A stretch of DNA of 64,000 nt, taken from the NCBI GenBank assembly GCA_021292165.1, contig CM037877.1:127352402-127416401 (forward strand), read 5' to 3'. The position numbers and the translations under genes are program-made. The stretch is from Shinisaurus crocodilurus (taxonomy: Eukaryota; Chordata; Lepidosauria; Squamata; Shinisauridae). Position 1 is the first letter of the stretch. Each line of letters starts with the position of its first letter. The notes beneath the pieces were generated by a model that worked only from the letters and a program-made list of their open reading frames with translations, ran no database searches and had not been told where the DNA came from. Of this stretch, positions 21,060-30,641 are shown one piece after another.

Positions 21060-21743
21060 GCCATGGTGGCTAGTTGTTGTGTTGTATGAACCTGGACTGC
21101 TTCCCTCAGGGTAGCTTGTTTGTGGGCAGGAAGCCACCCTGACAACCCATGGCTTGTTGTAGGGGTTGTTGGACCCATGATGGGTTGTCATGTCATTTGA
21201 ACCCAAGCAATTGACCCCATCGTGGGTCCAGGGAAGCAGTGAGCGAGCCCATTCAGCAAGAGCAGCAAACACCCCTTGCTGCTCTTGCCAAGCTAGCACG
21301 AGCTACCACCAGTGACAGCCGCTCCACCAAGTGCCCAAGTGGCACTTTAGAGTGACCGTCACTGGCTTGCTCTCCCCCGCTGCAATCGCAAGCCCTTTTC
21401 ACTTGCTGCGACTCACCCCCCCCTTTTTTTGGAGATCGCTTTTTGCGATCTCTGGATTCACTGCCACTGACAGCCCCTCCAAAGTGCCCAGGCAGCACAC
21501 TGGAGGGGCTGTCAGTGGTCCACTGTGAATCTGCATATATTTCCCAGTCAAAAAAACAAATATGGGGATTTGCAAATGTTTTAAAAAGAAAAGTCTTTCT
21601 TTTGACAGCTGTCAAAAGAAGTGTTCATGAAAAGGGGGCAGCCTCATGATCTTCACTTTCCTGAGTAGCTGGAGACTCAGGAAAGTGAGGAAAGGTGGGA
21701 GCACTGGGAACTATGTGGGAAACGCTAAAAACCCTGAGGATCT
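21060..21743. repeat. Left half of large palindromic repeat (family P)
   Basis: Contains several hairpins, for example CACTGACAGCCCCTCC against GGAGGGGCTGTCAGTGG (21468-21516), GAGATCGC...GCGATCTC (21432-21453), and TGACAGCTGTCA (21603-21614). The same blocks recur in inverted order in 22916-23630. The CCAAGTGCCC...GGCAC and GCTGCTCTTGCC motifs are shared with 29330-29450. It looks like a long foldback DNA-transposon derivative; superfamily unknown. Confidence 0.5.
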
Positions 21744-22915
21744 AGAATCATAGAATCATAGAAAAAGAAAAGTAGAGTTGGAAGGGGCCTACAAGGCCAT
21801 CGAGTCCAACCCCCTGCTCAATGCAGGAATCCAAGGTCAAAGCATCCCTGACAGATGTCTGTCCAGCCGCACCTTGAATGCCTCCAGAGTGGGAGAGCCC
21901 ACGACCTCCCTAGGTAGTTGGTTCCATTGTCTTATTGCTCTGACAGTCAGGAAATTTTTCCTGATGTTTAGGTGGAATCTGGGTTCCTGTAACTTGAGCC
22001 CATGATTCCATGTCCTGCAAACTGAGATGATCAAGAAGAGATCCTGGCTGGCCCTGGCCCTCCTCTGTGTGACAACCCTTCAAGTACTGGGCTGGAAGAG
22101 TGCGATCATATCTCCCCTCAGTCTCCTCTTCTGAAGGCTACACATGCCCAGTTCTTTCAGTCTCTCCTCATAGGGCCTTGTTTCCAGTCCCTTTATCATC
22201 CTTGTTGCCCTCCTCTGAACCCTCTCCAGTTTGTCTACATCCTTCTTAAAGTGTGGTGCCCAGAACTGGGCGCAGTACTCAAGATGAGGCCTAACCAGTG
22301 CCGAGTAAAGGAGAATTATCACTTCCCGTGATTTGGAAGCTATACTTCTATTAATGCAGCCCAAAATAGCATTTGCCTTCTTTGCAGCCACATCGCATTG
22401 CTGGCTCATATTCAGTTTGTGATCTACCACAATTCCAAGATCCTTCTCACTTGTTGTATTGTTGAGCCAAGTGTCCCCCATTCTGTAACTGTGCATTTGG
22501 TTTCCTCTCCCTTGGTGCAGCACTTGGCATTTATCCCTATTAAATTTCATTCTGTTGTTTTCGGCCCAGCGCTCCAGCCTATCGAGATCGCTTTAAATTT
22601 TGTTTCTGTCTTCCAGAGTATTAGCTATTCCACCCAATTTTGTGTCATCTGCAAATTTGATAAGCATTCCCTGCACCTCCTCATCCAAGTCATTAATAAA
22701 AATGTTGAACAGCACTGGGCCCAGGACCGAGCCCTGTGGTACCCCGCTCGTTACCTCTCCCCAGTTTGAGAAGGAACCATTGATAAGCACTCTTTGAGTC
22801 CGATACTGTAGCCGATTGTGGATCCACCTGATAGTTGTTCCAGCTAGTCCACTTTTAGCTAGCTTGCTAATCAGGATATCATGAGGCACCTTGTCGACAG
22901 CTTTGCAAAGGAAGA
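21744..22915 (-). mobile_element. CR1 LINE fragment: RT domain to 3' tail
   Basis: On the minus strand, ORF2 is readable in two frames. The upstream part (23009-22593) includes the RT stretch [28 protein letters not shown], and the catalytic FADD box (about 22644-22656). The downstream part (22550-22080) covers the RT C-terminus with [17 protein letters not shown] and [20 protein letters not shown]. The 3' UTR ends in CTATGATTCTATGATTCTA-type tail at 21744. It is 5'-truncated just upstream of VPHD, so endonuclease is lacking, and a frameshift separates the two parts. It inserted inside the palindromic repeat. Confidence 0.85.
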
Positions 22916-23630
22916 AACAAGTCACCACCCCCTTTTGCAAGCAAAGATCCCTTGTGGCTTTGCTTTTTCCCTTGACAGCTCTCCGTTTGACAGCTGTCAA
23001 GTAACACAAAGTAACAAAATAACTATTTGCAGGTTCTCATGATTGGTACCTGCTGCACTTTGACAGCAGGCACTTACCAGGACATTGTCCAGGCAAAATT
23101 CCCATTTTGGCTATTTGGAGTTGCACAACTCCAGAAAACCGGAGGACAAGATATTTTTTTTAAAATGGAAATATTTGCATACACGCAGTTGTGAAAAAAA
23201 ATAATTTAAAAAATGGTGGCGAACCACTGCCAGTCCCTCCAATGTGCTGCTTGGAAACTTTGGAGGGTCTGTCAGTGGCTGGCACTTCGGAGATATTGAA
23301 GAGCAATCTCCCTCCAAAAAACGTGGAAAGCGGGGGGGGGGGAGAGCACAAAAGGCCTTGCAATCGGAGCAGAGAGAAGAGACAAGGTGGCTTCAGTGGC
23401 CAAGTTCCCTGGGATACCCCCTAGAGGCCCGAGAGGGGGCAACCCACGATGAGCCCAAACTTTCTAGAAAAACAAGCAAAAATTAGAAAAAAGTAATGGC
23501 CTAATTTGGGATGGTGAGATGAAGTTACAGAGGACCAAAACGGCTGACCTGGCAGTGAACGAACCAACCCACCGTTGGTTATTTGCAGGGTGGCTTAGTT
23601 AGTGTGTCATACGAACACAGCCAGTCAATC
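22916..23630. repeat. Right half of large palindromic repeat (family P)
   Basis: Mirrors 21060-21743: CTTGACAGCTCTCC near 22972, TGACAGCTGTCAAG near 22989, CCAGTCCCTCCAATGTGCTG near 23232 with GGAGGGTCTGTCAGTGG near 23263, CAATCTCCCTCC, and a TTGCAATCGGAGCAGAGAG block near 23358. It ends near TAGTGTGTCATACGAACAC, similar to the close of the palindromes at 4505-4847 and 29640-29675. Confidence 0.5.
23462..23547 (+). repeat. Inverted-repeat arm, partner at 24635-24720
   Basis: TTCTAGAAAAACAAGC...GTAATGGCCTAATTTGGGAT...GAAGTTACAGAGGACCAAAA is about 90% identical to the reverse complement of 24635-24720. The pair encloses about 1.1 kb containing the TA-rich mariner-like MITE. Confidence 0.75.
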
Positions 23631-23779
23631 TGTGTTGGAACTGGATCTGAAAAGGAGGCAGAAAGCTGGCTTTGCTCTCTGCAGGAAATCCTATGGCTCT
23701 GTAGGTTCTCCTAGACATCTGATGGGGAACAGGAATCTGTTGGAGTGCTAATGCTGTGAACCCTCATCTTATGCTCAGT

Positions 23780-23781
<2 letters not shown>

Positions 23782-23813
<32 letters not shown>
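23782..23813. repeat. (TA)n microsatellite, left of mariner-like MITE
   Basis: Sixteen TA units directly abutting a TA-targeting element. A matching run sits on the other side at 24056-24084. Confidence 0.95.
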
Positions 23814-23816
<3 letters not shown>

Positions 23817-24052
23817 ATGCCTTGGATTGAGAGCATAATTCGTTCCAGAAACATGCTTGTAATCCAAAACACTTGTATATCAAAACGAAATCCCCCCCCC
23901 AAATTTGTACAGAGATTTTTTAATTTAAGCCGTACTACAGTACTTGTATTGCAAGACGTCGCTTGTATATCAAGTGAAAAATAAATAAATAAATATTTAA
24001 AAATTTGCTTGTCTTGCAAAATGCTCTCAAACCAAGTTACTTGCAATCCAAG

Positions 24053-24055
<3 letters not shown>
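23814..24055 (-). mobile_element. Tc1/mariner (Tigger-like) MITE inside (TA)n
   Basis: Starts GTCATGCCTTGGATTGAGAG and ends ACTTGCAATCCAAGGTG. The internal body, including TTGTATTGCAAGACGTCGCT, matches the family at 32224, 48536 and 49355 in inverted orientation. The flanking TA runs fit a TA target. Non-coding. Confidence 0.8.

Positions 24056-24084
<29 letters not shown>
24056..24084. repeat. (TA)n microsatellite, right of mariner-like MITE
   Basis: About fourteen TA units. With 23782-23813 this reads as one TA array split by the MITE. Confidence 0.95.
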
Positions 24085-24088
<4 letters not shown>

Positions 24089-24634
24089 ATAAACTTTTTA
24101 GCACAGAAACGCTGTAACTCCAGTTACCTCCTTCTAAGGAAACTGAATCCTGGGCAAGTGGTGGAATCCCTCACTTCTTACTGCTCAGAAGTGGGGTGCA
24201 CGTATATAAAAATATGATTTCGCCTGCAGTGAGCTCCTCCATTGGCATGTGGAGTAAGGGGTTCTTGTGTGAGTAAGGTGGTTGTGTAACTGTCATGGGT
24301 ATCTGATGCATTCGTGTCTGTGACATTACTACCAATGAAGGAACATTCTCCTTCCCTATCTATGCCTGTGCATTTTTTTAATTGGGAGGGGGATATTTTT
24401 AAAGGATGAGATCTTCCCAGCTGGATTGTTTGAGCTGGGACACTCACGTAATCCTTTCAAAGTGGGGAACACAGGAAAGACTACCCCCTTCCTCATAGCA
24501 AAGAACCTTTAAAAATGCATTTTGCTCCCAGAATGTGCTCTCAGGTGCATAACTGGACTTTAAAAAAATTGAAATGGGCAAGTAAGCTTTGCTCCTGTAG
24601 CTGATTAAAAACTAGGTATGTTTGGCACCCTGGT

Positions 24635-24720
24635 CAGCCCTTTTGGTCCTCTGTAACTTCATCTCATCATCCCAAATTAGGCCATTACTTTATTCTATTT
24701 TTTTACTTGTTTTTCTAGAA
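24635..24720 (-). repeat. Inverted-repeat arm, partner at 23462-23547
   Basis: Reverse complement of 23462-23547 at about 90%: TTTTGGTCCTCTGTAACTTC, CCCAAATTAGGCCATTACTT, CTTGTTTTTCTAGAA. See the partner entry. The arms may be the ends of one foldback element. Confidence 0.75.
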
Positions 24721-26187
24721 ATTGGAATCTTGGATGCTGGAGGAAGATGTGGCATGCTTTGATGTGTCCAAGGCTCACGGCCACACGAGTATCCACATTA
24801 TTATGGCAACCTGGATTACAGCATGTTTGTGTCTGAATATGGCAGTGTGTGTATGTGTACACACATGAACACACAAAATGACAAGGGTCTGAAGCTTTTG
24901 CCAGGCTTTGTTTTGTAGTATGATGCTCCTTCCTCCCATCTGCTTTGCTCCTTCATTGCAGCCTGCTGCTGAACACTCTTGCAAAGCACCGGTAGCCCCC
25001 TGCATCTGGTGGTCTTCCACCTGCTATAAGCCTCATGTTCTCATGCAAAGCTAGCAGAGACAGCACAAGGCTGGAGGCCTGAGATATGCCACCTTCCTGA
25101 TAATGCCTTTTATTGGACTAAGTGACACACAGGTTTTAGGGGATAGAGAATCCTCTTCTCGGCTCATCCTCACGCAGGATTTCCACACCCCTCCAGGCTC
25201 CTTGTCGATGTTCCCCCCTCCTTCACAGCTTACTACCTCCCAACATGGGGCTGCGTGCTGGGGATTGAAGAGAGAGCCTGCCCCGTTTGCTGCTAAGGAA
25301 GATTAGGCTGCCTTTGAATAAGCTGCATGGAGGCCTGGCTACAAATGCCTCAGAAGGGGGCTAATCAGAAAATTAGTAAGCAGGCAAAGGAATCTTTGCC
25401 TCAGGGACGCAGCTCCCACCTCCTCTTTGCCTTGCTCTTTCTGAGCCTGTCCTGGGAGCCATATCCTTCATCAGTTACATGATCCACTGGCTAACTGGCA
25501 GCATGCCTGCTGGAGGGGGATATTTCCCCTGGGCTCACTACAGCAGCAAAGGCAGCAGGAACCCTGGAGAACAAAGAACTGGGGGTGGGCTTTAATATCA
25601 TGGCCTCCCCCGGCCCTCTATGTCCCTTTTGCTTGCCCTGTCACAAAGGGAAAAATTGATTGCTTTGTATAGAATTATTTTACTCTGTTGCTATAAGCCT
25701 CCTCGGGGATAATGTGATAGAAAGGTGGGGGTATAAATATTTAAAATAAATAACAGATATCAATTTCTAAGCAGAACTCCCTGTTGATTTCAAGAGCTGA
25801 AATATAACAGTACAATAAAAGAACTTACATTCGAAAACATTTGCAAATTCGGTCGTGCCCTTTCCCCCTGAGATGGTCACATGGCCATAGGTGCTCCTGG
25901 CTTGCTTTTGCTGCACTGTCTCCACCTCTTACCACATATGTACTTGTTCAGCTGGGTAATAACTCCATGGCCTACTGATAGCAATGATTCTCCTCTCAAA
26001 AACCCAGAGGGGTTGCACCAAACCACAGTGTGTGTGTGGGTCTGTGTGTGGAAAACCACAAAAATGTGTATAAGCACTTTATTATCTAGTTCAGTGGTAT
26101 GCAGTCTTTGTCCCCACCTGTAACTCTTTCTATATCAATTTGTGATTAGGGACAAATTGTTCTCCATGCGTGGAGTGGGTCTGGGTA
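24721..26187. other. No recognisable gene; weak LINE tail near 25630-25752
   Basis: Mostly unassigned. 25630-25752 ends ...AAGCCTCCTCGGGGATAATG, GGTGGGGGTATAAATATTTA, then AAATAAATAA, which looks like the 3' end of a LINE or SINE on the plus strand. No coding-like ORF. Confidence 0.4.
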
Positions 26188-26427
26188 ATTTATTTATTTA
26201 TTTATTATATTTATACCCCACCTTTTTTCCTGCAAGAAACCCAAGGCGGCTTACATAATCCTCCTCCTCCACTCCATTTTATCCTCACAACAACCCTGTG
26301 AGGTAGGTTAGGTTGAGAGTCAGTGACTGGCCCAAAGTCACCCAGTGAGTTTCATGGCCGAGCGGGGACTGGAACCCGGATCTCCCGAGTCCCAGTCCAA
26401 CACTCTCACCACTATGCCACACTGGCT
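26188..26427 (-). mobile_element. CORE-SINE (MIR-like), full length
   Basis: Minus strand: head AGCCAGTGTGGCATAGTGG with an A-box-like GTGGTGAGAGTG segment, B-box-like GGTTCCAGTCC, CORE GTGACTTTGGGCCAGTCACT, TTGTTGTGAGGATAAAATGG, and tail GCCGCCTTGGGTTTCTTGCA, GGGGTATAAATATAATAAAT. It is among the better-preserved copies in the window. Confidence 0.8.
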
Positions 26428-28030
26428 GGTAAGTTTCTATTTGGGTTACAGCCTGGTTTTGAGACAGAATCTGCTTTGGTTGCCCTGATGGATGGCCTTG
26501 TCCGGGAAAGAGGCAGAAGGAGTGCAACTTTGTTGATTCTACCTGATCTCTCAGAGGCTTTGGGTACCATTGACCAGTGACCACAGTATTCTACTAGATT
26601 GTCTCAGCGAGTAGGGGGCACTGTTTTACAGTGGTTCTGCTCCTATTTGCAGGGACTGTTCCAGAAAGTAGCATTGGGTGACTCTACCTTGGTACCCTGG
26701 CAGCTATGCTGTGTCTCCAGTGCTTTTTAACATCTATGTGAAGCCACTGGGGGCGGTCATTAGAAAATCTGGGGCATGGTGCCATCAATATTCTGATGAT
26801 TACCCAGCTCTAGTTCTCTGTGACATCTGAACTGGGAGAAGCCATGCATGTTCTGAATCAGTGCCTGATAGCAGTGATGGGTTGGATGAAGGCCAACAAA
26901 CTGAGACTGAATCCAAACAAGGTGGAGACTGGAGACTATATGCGAGGTTCCCAGGTATGGGAATTGGGAAGTTTGCTTGTCCAGGTCCAGGATGAAGTTG
27001 CACTCCCTCAGAAAGAACAGGTGTGTAGTCTGTGGGTGCTCCTGGATTCATCATTGTCATTAGAAGCCCAAATGACTTCTGTGGCAAGGAGAGCCTATTA
27101 CTAGCTTCAGTTGGGGTGCCAACTGTGCCCTTTCCTGGGCAGGGATAGCTTGCCACTGTAGTCCATGCATTGGTCACTTCACATTTAGATTACTGAAATG
27201 CACTTTATGTGGGGCTACCTTTGTACTTGGTCTGGAAGCTGCAGCTCATGCAGAATGTGGCGGCCATGATGCTGACTGGGACATCTGGCCATGCACATAT
27301 TACACCAGTGTTGTAGCAGCTGCACTGACTGCCTATTAGCTACTGAGCCAGGTTCAAGGTGTTGTTGCCGGCATATAAAACTCTGAACAACTTGGGACCA
27401 GGTTACCTGGTGGATCACCTTCCCCCATATAGACCCATTCAATTGCGGAGGCCTTGTTGGTTGTACAGCAACCTGCAGGTTGCCATCTAAGAGCAACCCA
27501 GAAATGGGCCTTCTCCATAGTGGCACCTGCTTTGTGGAATGCCCTCCCCCATGGGAGGGCATTCCACCTGAACATCAGGGAAAAATCCTGACTGTTAGAG
27601 CAACAAGACAATGGAACCAATGACCTAGTGAAGTAGTGAGCTCTCCCACTTTGGAGGCATTCAAGGTGAAGCTGGACAGCCATCTGTCAGGGATGCTTTG
27701 ACCTGGATTCCTGCATTGAGTAGGGGGTTGGACTCGATGGCCTTGTAGGCCCCTTCCAACTCTACCTATGATTCTATGATTCTGTGATATGTGGGAGACA
27801 GCAACTGTGGCATGTTTTAGGTGCTTGTTAAAGATCTGTCTTTTCACCCTGGCCTTCCCTGACTTATTGTGCTACCTGGTTTGTTGATTGTTTTCTGATT
27901 TTAAATATTGTAATTGACAGTGGGGTCGTCCCCCCCCTTGTTTTAAATGTTTTAACTGAGGCATCCTGTATTCTCTATTTTTAAATATTTTATCTGTGGA
28001 CATTTTGTATTTTAAACTTTTATGCTGTAT
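26428..28030 (+). mobile_element. L2-like LINE ORF2 fragment, interrupted by CR1
   Basis: Degenerate RT domain. A GFETESALVALMDGLVRERG stretch is followed by a SATLLILPDLSEA box (motif A, normally LLDLS.AFDT), then a GTVLQWFCSYL-like stretch. A degraded YADD box reads as QYSDDYP at about 26781-26803, followed by VLNQCLIAVMGWMKANKLRL. After 27200 come an HITPVL..LHWLP-like segment and LNNLGPGYLVDHL-like coding. 27560-27786 is a CR1 3' end inserted in it. Frames are repeatedly broken, so there is no activity. L2 type is inferred from motif wording. Confidence 0.7.
27560..27786 (+). mobile_element. CR1 LINE 3' end inserted in L2-like LINE
   Basis: Short CR1 end: ATTCCACCTGAACATCAGGG, AGAGCAACAAGACAATGG, GGAGGCATTCAAGGTGAAGC, GGGGGTTGGACTCGATGGCC, then ATGATTCTATGATTCTGTGA. 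The L2-like sequence continues on both sides, so the CR1 is the younger layer. Confidence 0.8.
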
Positions 28031-28039
28031 GATATAGCA

Positions 28040-29680
28040 TATAATAATAGTAGGTGCCAGTGAGGGTTCTCACTGTAGAGAACCATGCAGTGTGGCTTAT
28101 AAGCCACCCTACCCCAATGCGCTCAACATGATCAGGCACATTGGGGTTAGGCTGCCTCCTCCTTCCCCCTTGGTCCTCCAGCACAGGGGTCCCCAACCCC
28201 CGGGCCGCGGACCAGTACCAGTCCGTGGCCTGTTAGGAACCAGGCCGGGATGCACCGCGAGCACCCCACCTGGCTCTCAGGGTGCTTGCGAGCTCTGGCG
28301 AGCACCCCCCTCACCACTTGTCCCTCTGCTCGCCTCCTGGCGAGCATTTCCGGAAAACTGGAAGTGACACGATGGGAGAGCCGGGCCGGGACACGCCATG
28401 AGCACCCCACCTGGCTCTTGGGGTGCTTGCAATCTCCGGCGAGCCGAGCACTTCCCCGCCGCTCTTCCCTCTGCTTGCCTCCTGGCAAGCATTTCCAGAA
28501 AACCGGAAGTGATGCAACGGGAGACCTGTCACACCACTTCCTGGTTCTCTGGCGCTGCTCTTTTTACGAAAATACTATGGTAAAGTACCTTAAAACAGCC
28601 ACGAATAGCAAATCGCGGCCATTTTAAGGTACTTTACCATGGTATTTACGTTAAAAGAGCAGCGCCGGAGAACTAGGAAATGACGCGCTGGGGACCTCGT
28701 CGTAGGTCCTTTCCCCAGTGTGTTTGGGTCAAGTGGCAGCAGGCAAGTCACCGAGAGTCTCAGGAGGGCCGAGCGGGGCGATTTGATTCGCTTCAGCCCC
28801 TCTTGAGACTCTCGGATAAATCCCTTCCCGCACAGCAGGAGGTGAGCGGTGGGCGACACCCGCCCCTGGTCTGTGGAAAAATTGTCTTCCACCCTGGTGC
28901 CAAAAATGTTGGGGACCGCTGCTCCAGCAGGTATCCCAGGGGACCCTGCAGGAGCAACAAGGTTTCCTCCCTCCCCACCACTTGTCAGTGGGGGCGGGAA
29001 AGGGAGAACAGGGGAGCGGCCATTGCTTCAGCCTACTCACGAGTAGGCTGAAACAATGCCCACCACCATACCCAGCTGAAAGGGCTGGCCATGGTGGTGG
29101 CGGGCGCCTCTTCCTCGCCAGCCCGAAATGGCAGGTAGAGATAGCAGGGACGCAACGCACTGCTGCCGATCCCAGCAGAGAAGGGTTGATTCGCGAGCAA
29201 CCCCTCTCTGCAGGGATCCAAGCCACACTCTGCTTGGTCTTCTCTAGAGGAGGCTGATCAGAGCACAGCTCGGCCTGTGCCACCATGGCCACCACCAGCC
29301 CTTTTCGCTGGTGGTGGGGTGGGGAGCCTTTGACGGTCATTCCCAAGTGCCGCTTGGGCACTTTGTGGCGGCTGTCATTGGCGCTTGCCCAGAGCCACTT
29401 GGCCAGGACAGCAAGCCTTTCTGCTGCTCTTGCCAAGCAGCTCTCTAGCATTCTGGGCTACTGCTGAGCTTGTTATGTTGTCCAGGTTCAGACAACATGG
29501 CAAGCCTGCTGACAGTGGCTACGAAACCCTAGAACAAGCTATGGCTTGTTGGGGTGGATATAAACCCACCCAGGTGGGCTTATAAGCCACCCCACTGGAA
29601 ATACACTGGGTTTGCCCAACACGCTAAGCCATGGTGGCTTCAAAGCTTAGCGTGTTGTGTGAACCCAGTCAATCTGTTCC
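28040..29680. repeat. Palindromic repeat (family P type) hosting a 738-bp hAT-like element
   Basis: 28085-28110 (TGTGGCTTATAAGCCACC) and 29555-29600 (GGGCTTATAAGCCACCCC) are matching blocks. 29013-29059 and 29560-29670 hold further hairpins, for example GCAGCCTACTCACGAGTAGGC-type pairs and GCTAAGCCATGG...AAGCTTAGCG. CAAGTGCCGCTTGGGCACTT and GCTGCTCTTGCCAAGC are shared with 21240-21360. The family E element (28184-28921) sits inside. Confidence 0.45.
28184..28921. mobile_element. Family E: non-autonomous hAT-like element, 738 bp
   Basis: Ends CAGGGGTCCCCAACCCCCGG and TGTTGGGGACCGCTG form imperfect inverted repeats (CAGSGGTCCCCAAC). A perfect 8-bp duplication CTCCAGCA flanks it (28176-28183 and 28922-28929). 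The interior has two tandem units of about 141 bp (from about 28243 and 28384) with GAGCACCCCACCTGGCTCT. A long central palindrome lies at about 28553-28668 (GCGCTGCTCTTTTTACG... against ...CGTTAAAAGAGCAGCGC). The terminal wording (GGGCCGCGGACC, TGTGGAAAAATTGTCTTCCA) recalls a hAT-type repeat I know from mammals. No transposase. Confidence 0.8.
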
Positions 29681-30169
29681 ATGACTGAGTGCATGGAGGG
29701 AAGAAGTTCTGGAGAATATCAGCAAAGAAGTGAAACCTGGACCAGCAGCTATTCTGAGAGCAGTTGTTGGAAGAGATGCACAGGGTTAAAGAAAGTTTGT
29801 TTGTTCTGCACTTCAGTCTCCTGTGGCATCATTTTAATATTATAACGTTTGGAGCACCCAAGCTGTTTAAAGGTAAGAATCGTCACCTTGAATTGAGGCA
29901 AGAAATGTACAGGCAACCTGTGCTGAGGTTGCTCTGATTGGCCAGTTGCTGTCAACATCCTGGTGGCAGCGGCATTTTGAACCAGTTGAGTTTCCGAATC
30001 TTTTTAAGAGCAGCAACATTTAGAGTATTTTACAGGTAAAATCTGGAGATTGCCATAGCATGAATGACCGTGGCCAGGTCTGACTTTTCTAGGAAAGGGT
30101 GCAACTGGCACACCAGCCAAAGCTGATGAAAGTTGCTCCAGTCACCACTGCCACACTAAAAGTAGCTCT
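29681..30169. other. Unassigned; possibly antisense LINE sequence
   Basis: Contains AAAGGTAAGAATCGTCACCT and GGCAGCGGCATTTTGAACCA, which read like decayed interspersed repeat, but I cannot place the family. No coding-like ORF. Confidence 0.35.
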
Positions 30170-30330
30170 ATTATTTATTCATTTGTTCATTCATTCATTT
30201 ATTTATATCTCGCCTTTCCCCCAATAGTGGGACTCAAGGCAGCATTACAACATTAAAACATATAAATAGGAATAAACAAAGGTTAAAAATATAATTAAAT
30301 TAGCTATAATATTAAAATTATATAAAAATA
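30170..30330 (-). mobile_element. LINE/SINE-type 3' tail, minus strand
   Basis: TTCATTCATTCATTTATTTA then TATCTCGCCTTTCCCCCAAT and GGGACTCAAGGCAGC, the complement of a CTGCCTTGAG...GGCGAGATATAAATAAATG tail. It is followed by AT-rich sequence. Confidence 0.5.
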
Positions 30331-30395
30331 TCAAAGTTAAAAAGCATCTTTAAACTAGTGTAATATTCCTCAATGCCTTCCCCCATTGCTTGATC

Positions 30396-30641
30396 TCAAA
30401 TGAAAAAAACTATATCTTTTAACTGTTTCATTCTTTCTGGGTTGCAGTGGGCATCAAAACAACCTGTAATTGTAGCCAAAGCACACTGTGGCTGGGGGAT
30501 GTTTTCATAGAGGGCCTCACTTGTTTCTTTCCCCCTTTCTCCAATCAAATATAGAAACAGTTTCATTTTCACAGATTTGTCTTTATCTGCCATTACAATG
30601 TCCACAGAGAGGTTGTACTCCCCTTTCCAGGTTTTCCACAC
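30396..30641 (-). pseudogene. Ty3/gypsy-type gag (capsid) fragment
   Basis: An 81-codon minus-strand ORF with capsid-like pattern: MWKTWKGEYNLSVD, VKMKLFLYLIGERGKE, ATITGCFDAHCNPE. The W..WK..Y, LFLYLIGE.G.E and F..HCNP pattern is typical of the N-terminal capsid of gypsy-like gag proteins. The MKQLKDI that follows CNPER replaces the usual NETVERY, and the frame ends in poly-T derived Phe. No LTRs or pol adjoin it. It is a gag remnant of a different family from the Gmr1-type element. The call rests on motif memory. Confidence 0.5.

Noticed and set aside
28729..29451. 240-codon minus-strand ORF
   Set aside because: It crosses the boundary of the family E element and the palindromic repeat, so it cannot be an ancestral gene.
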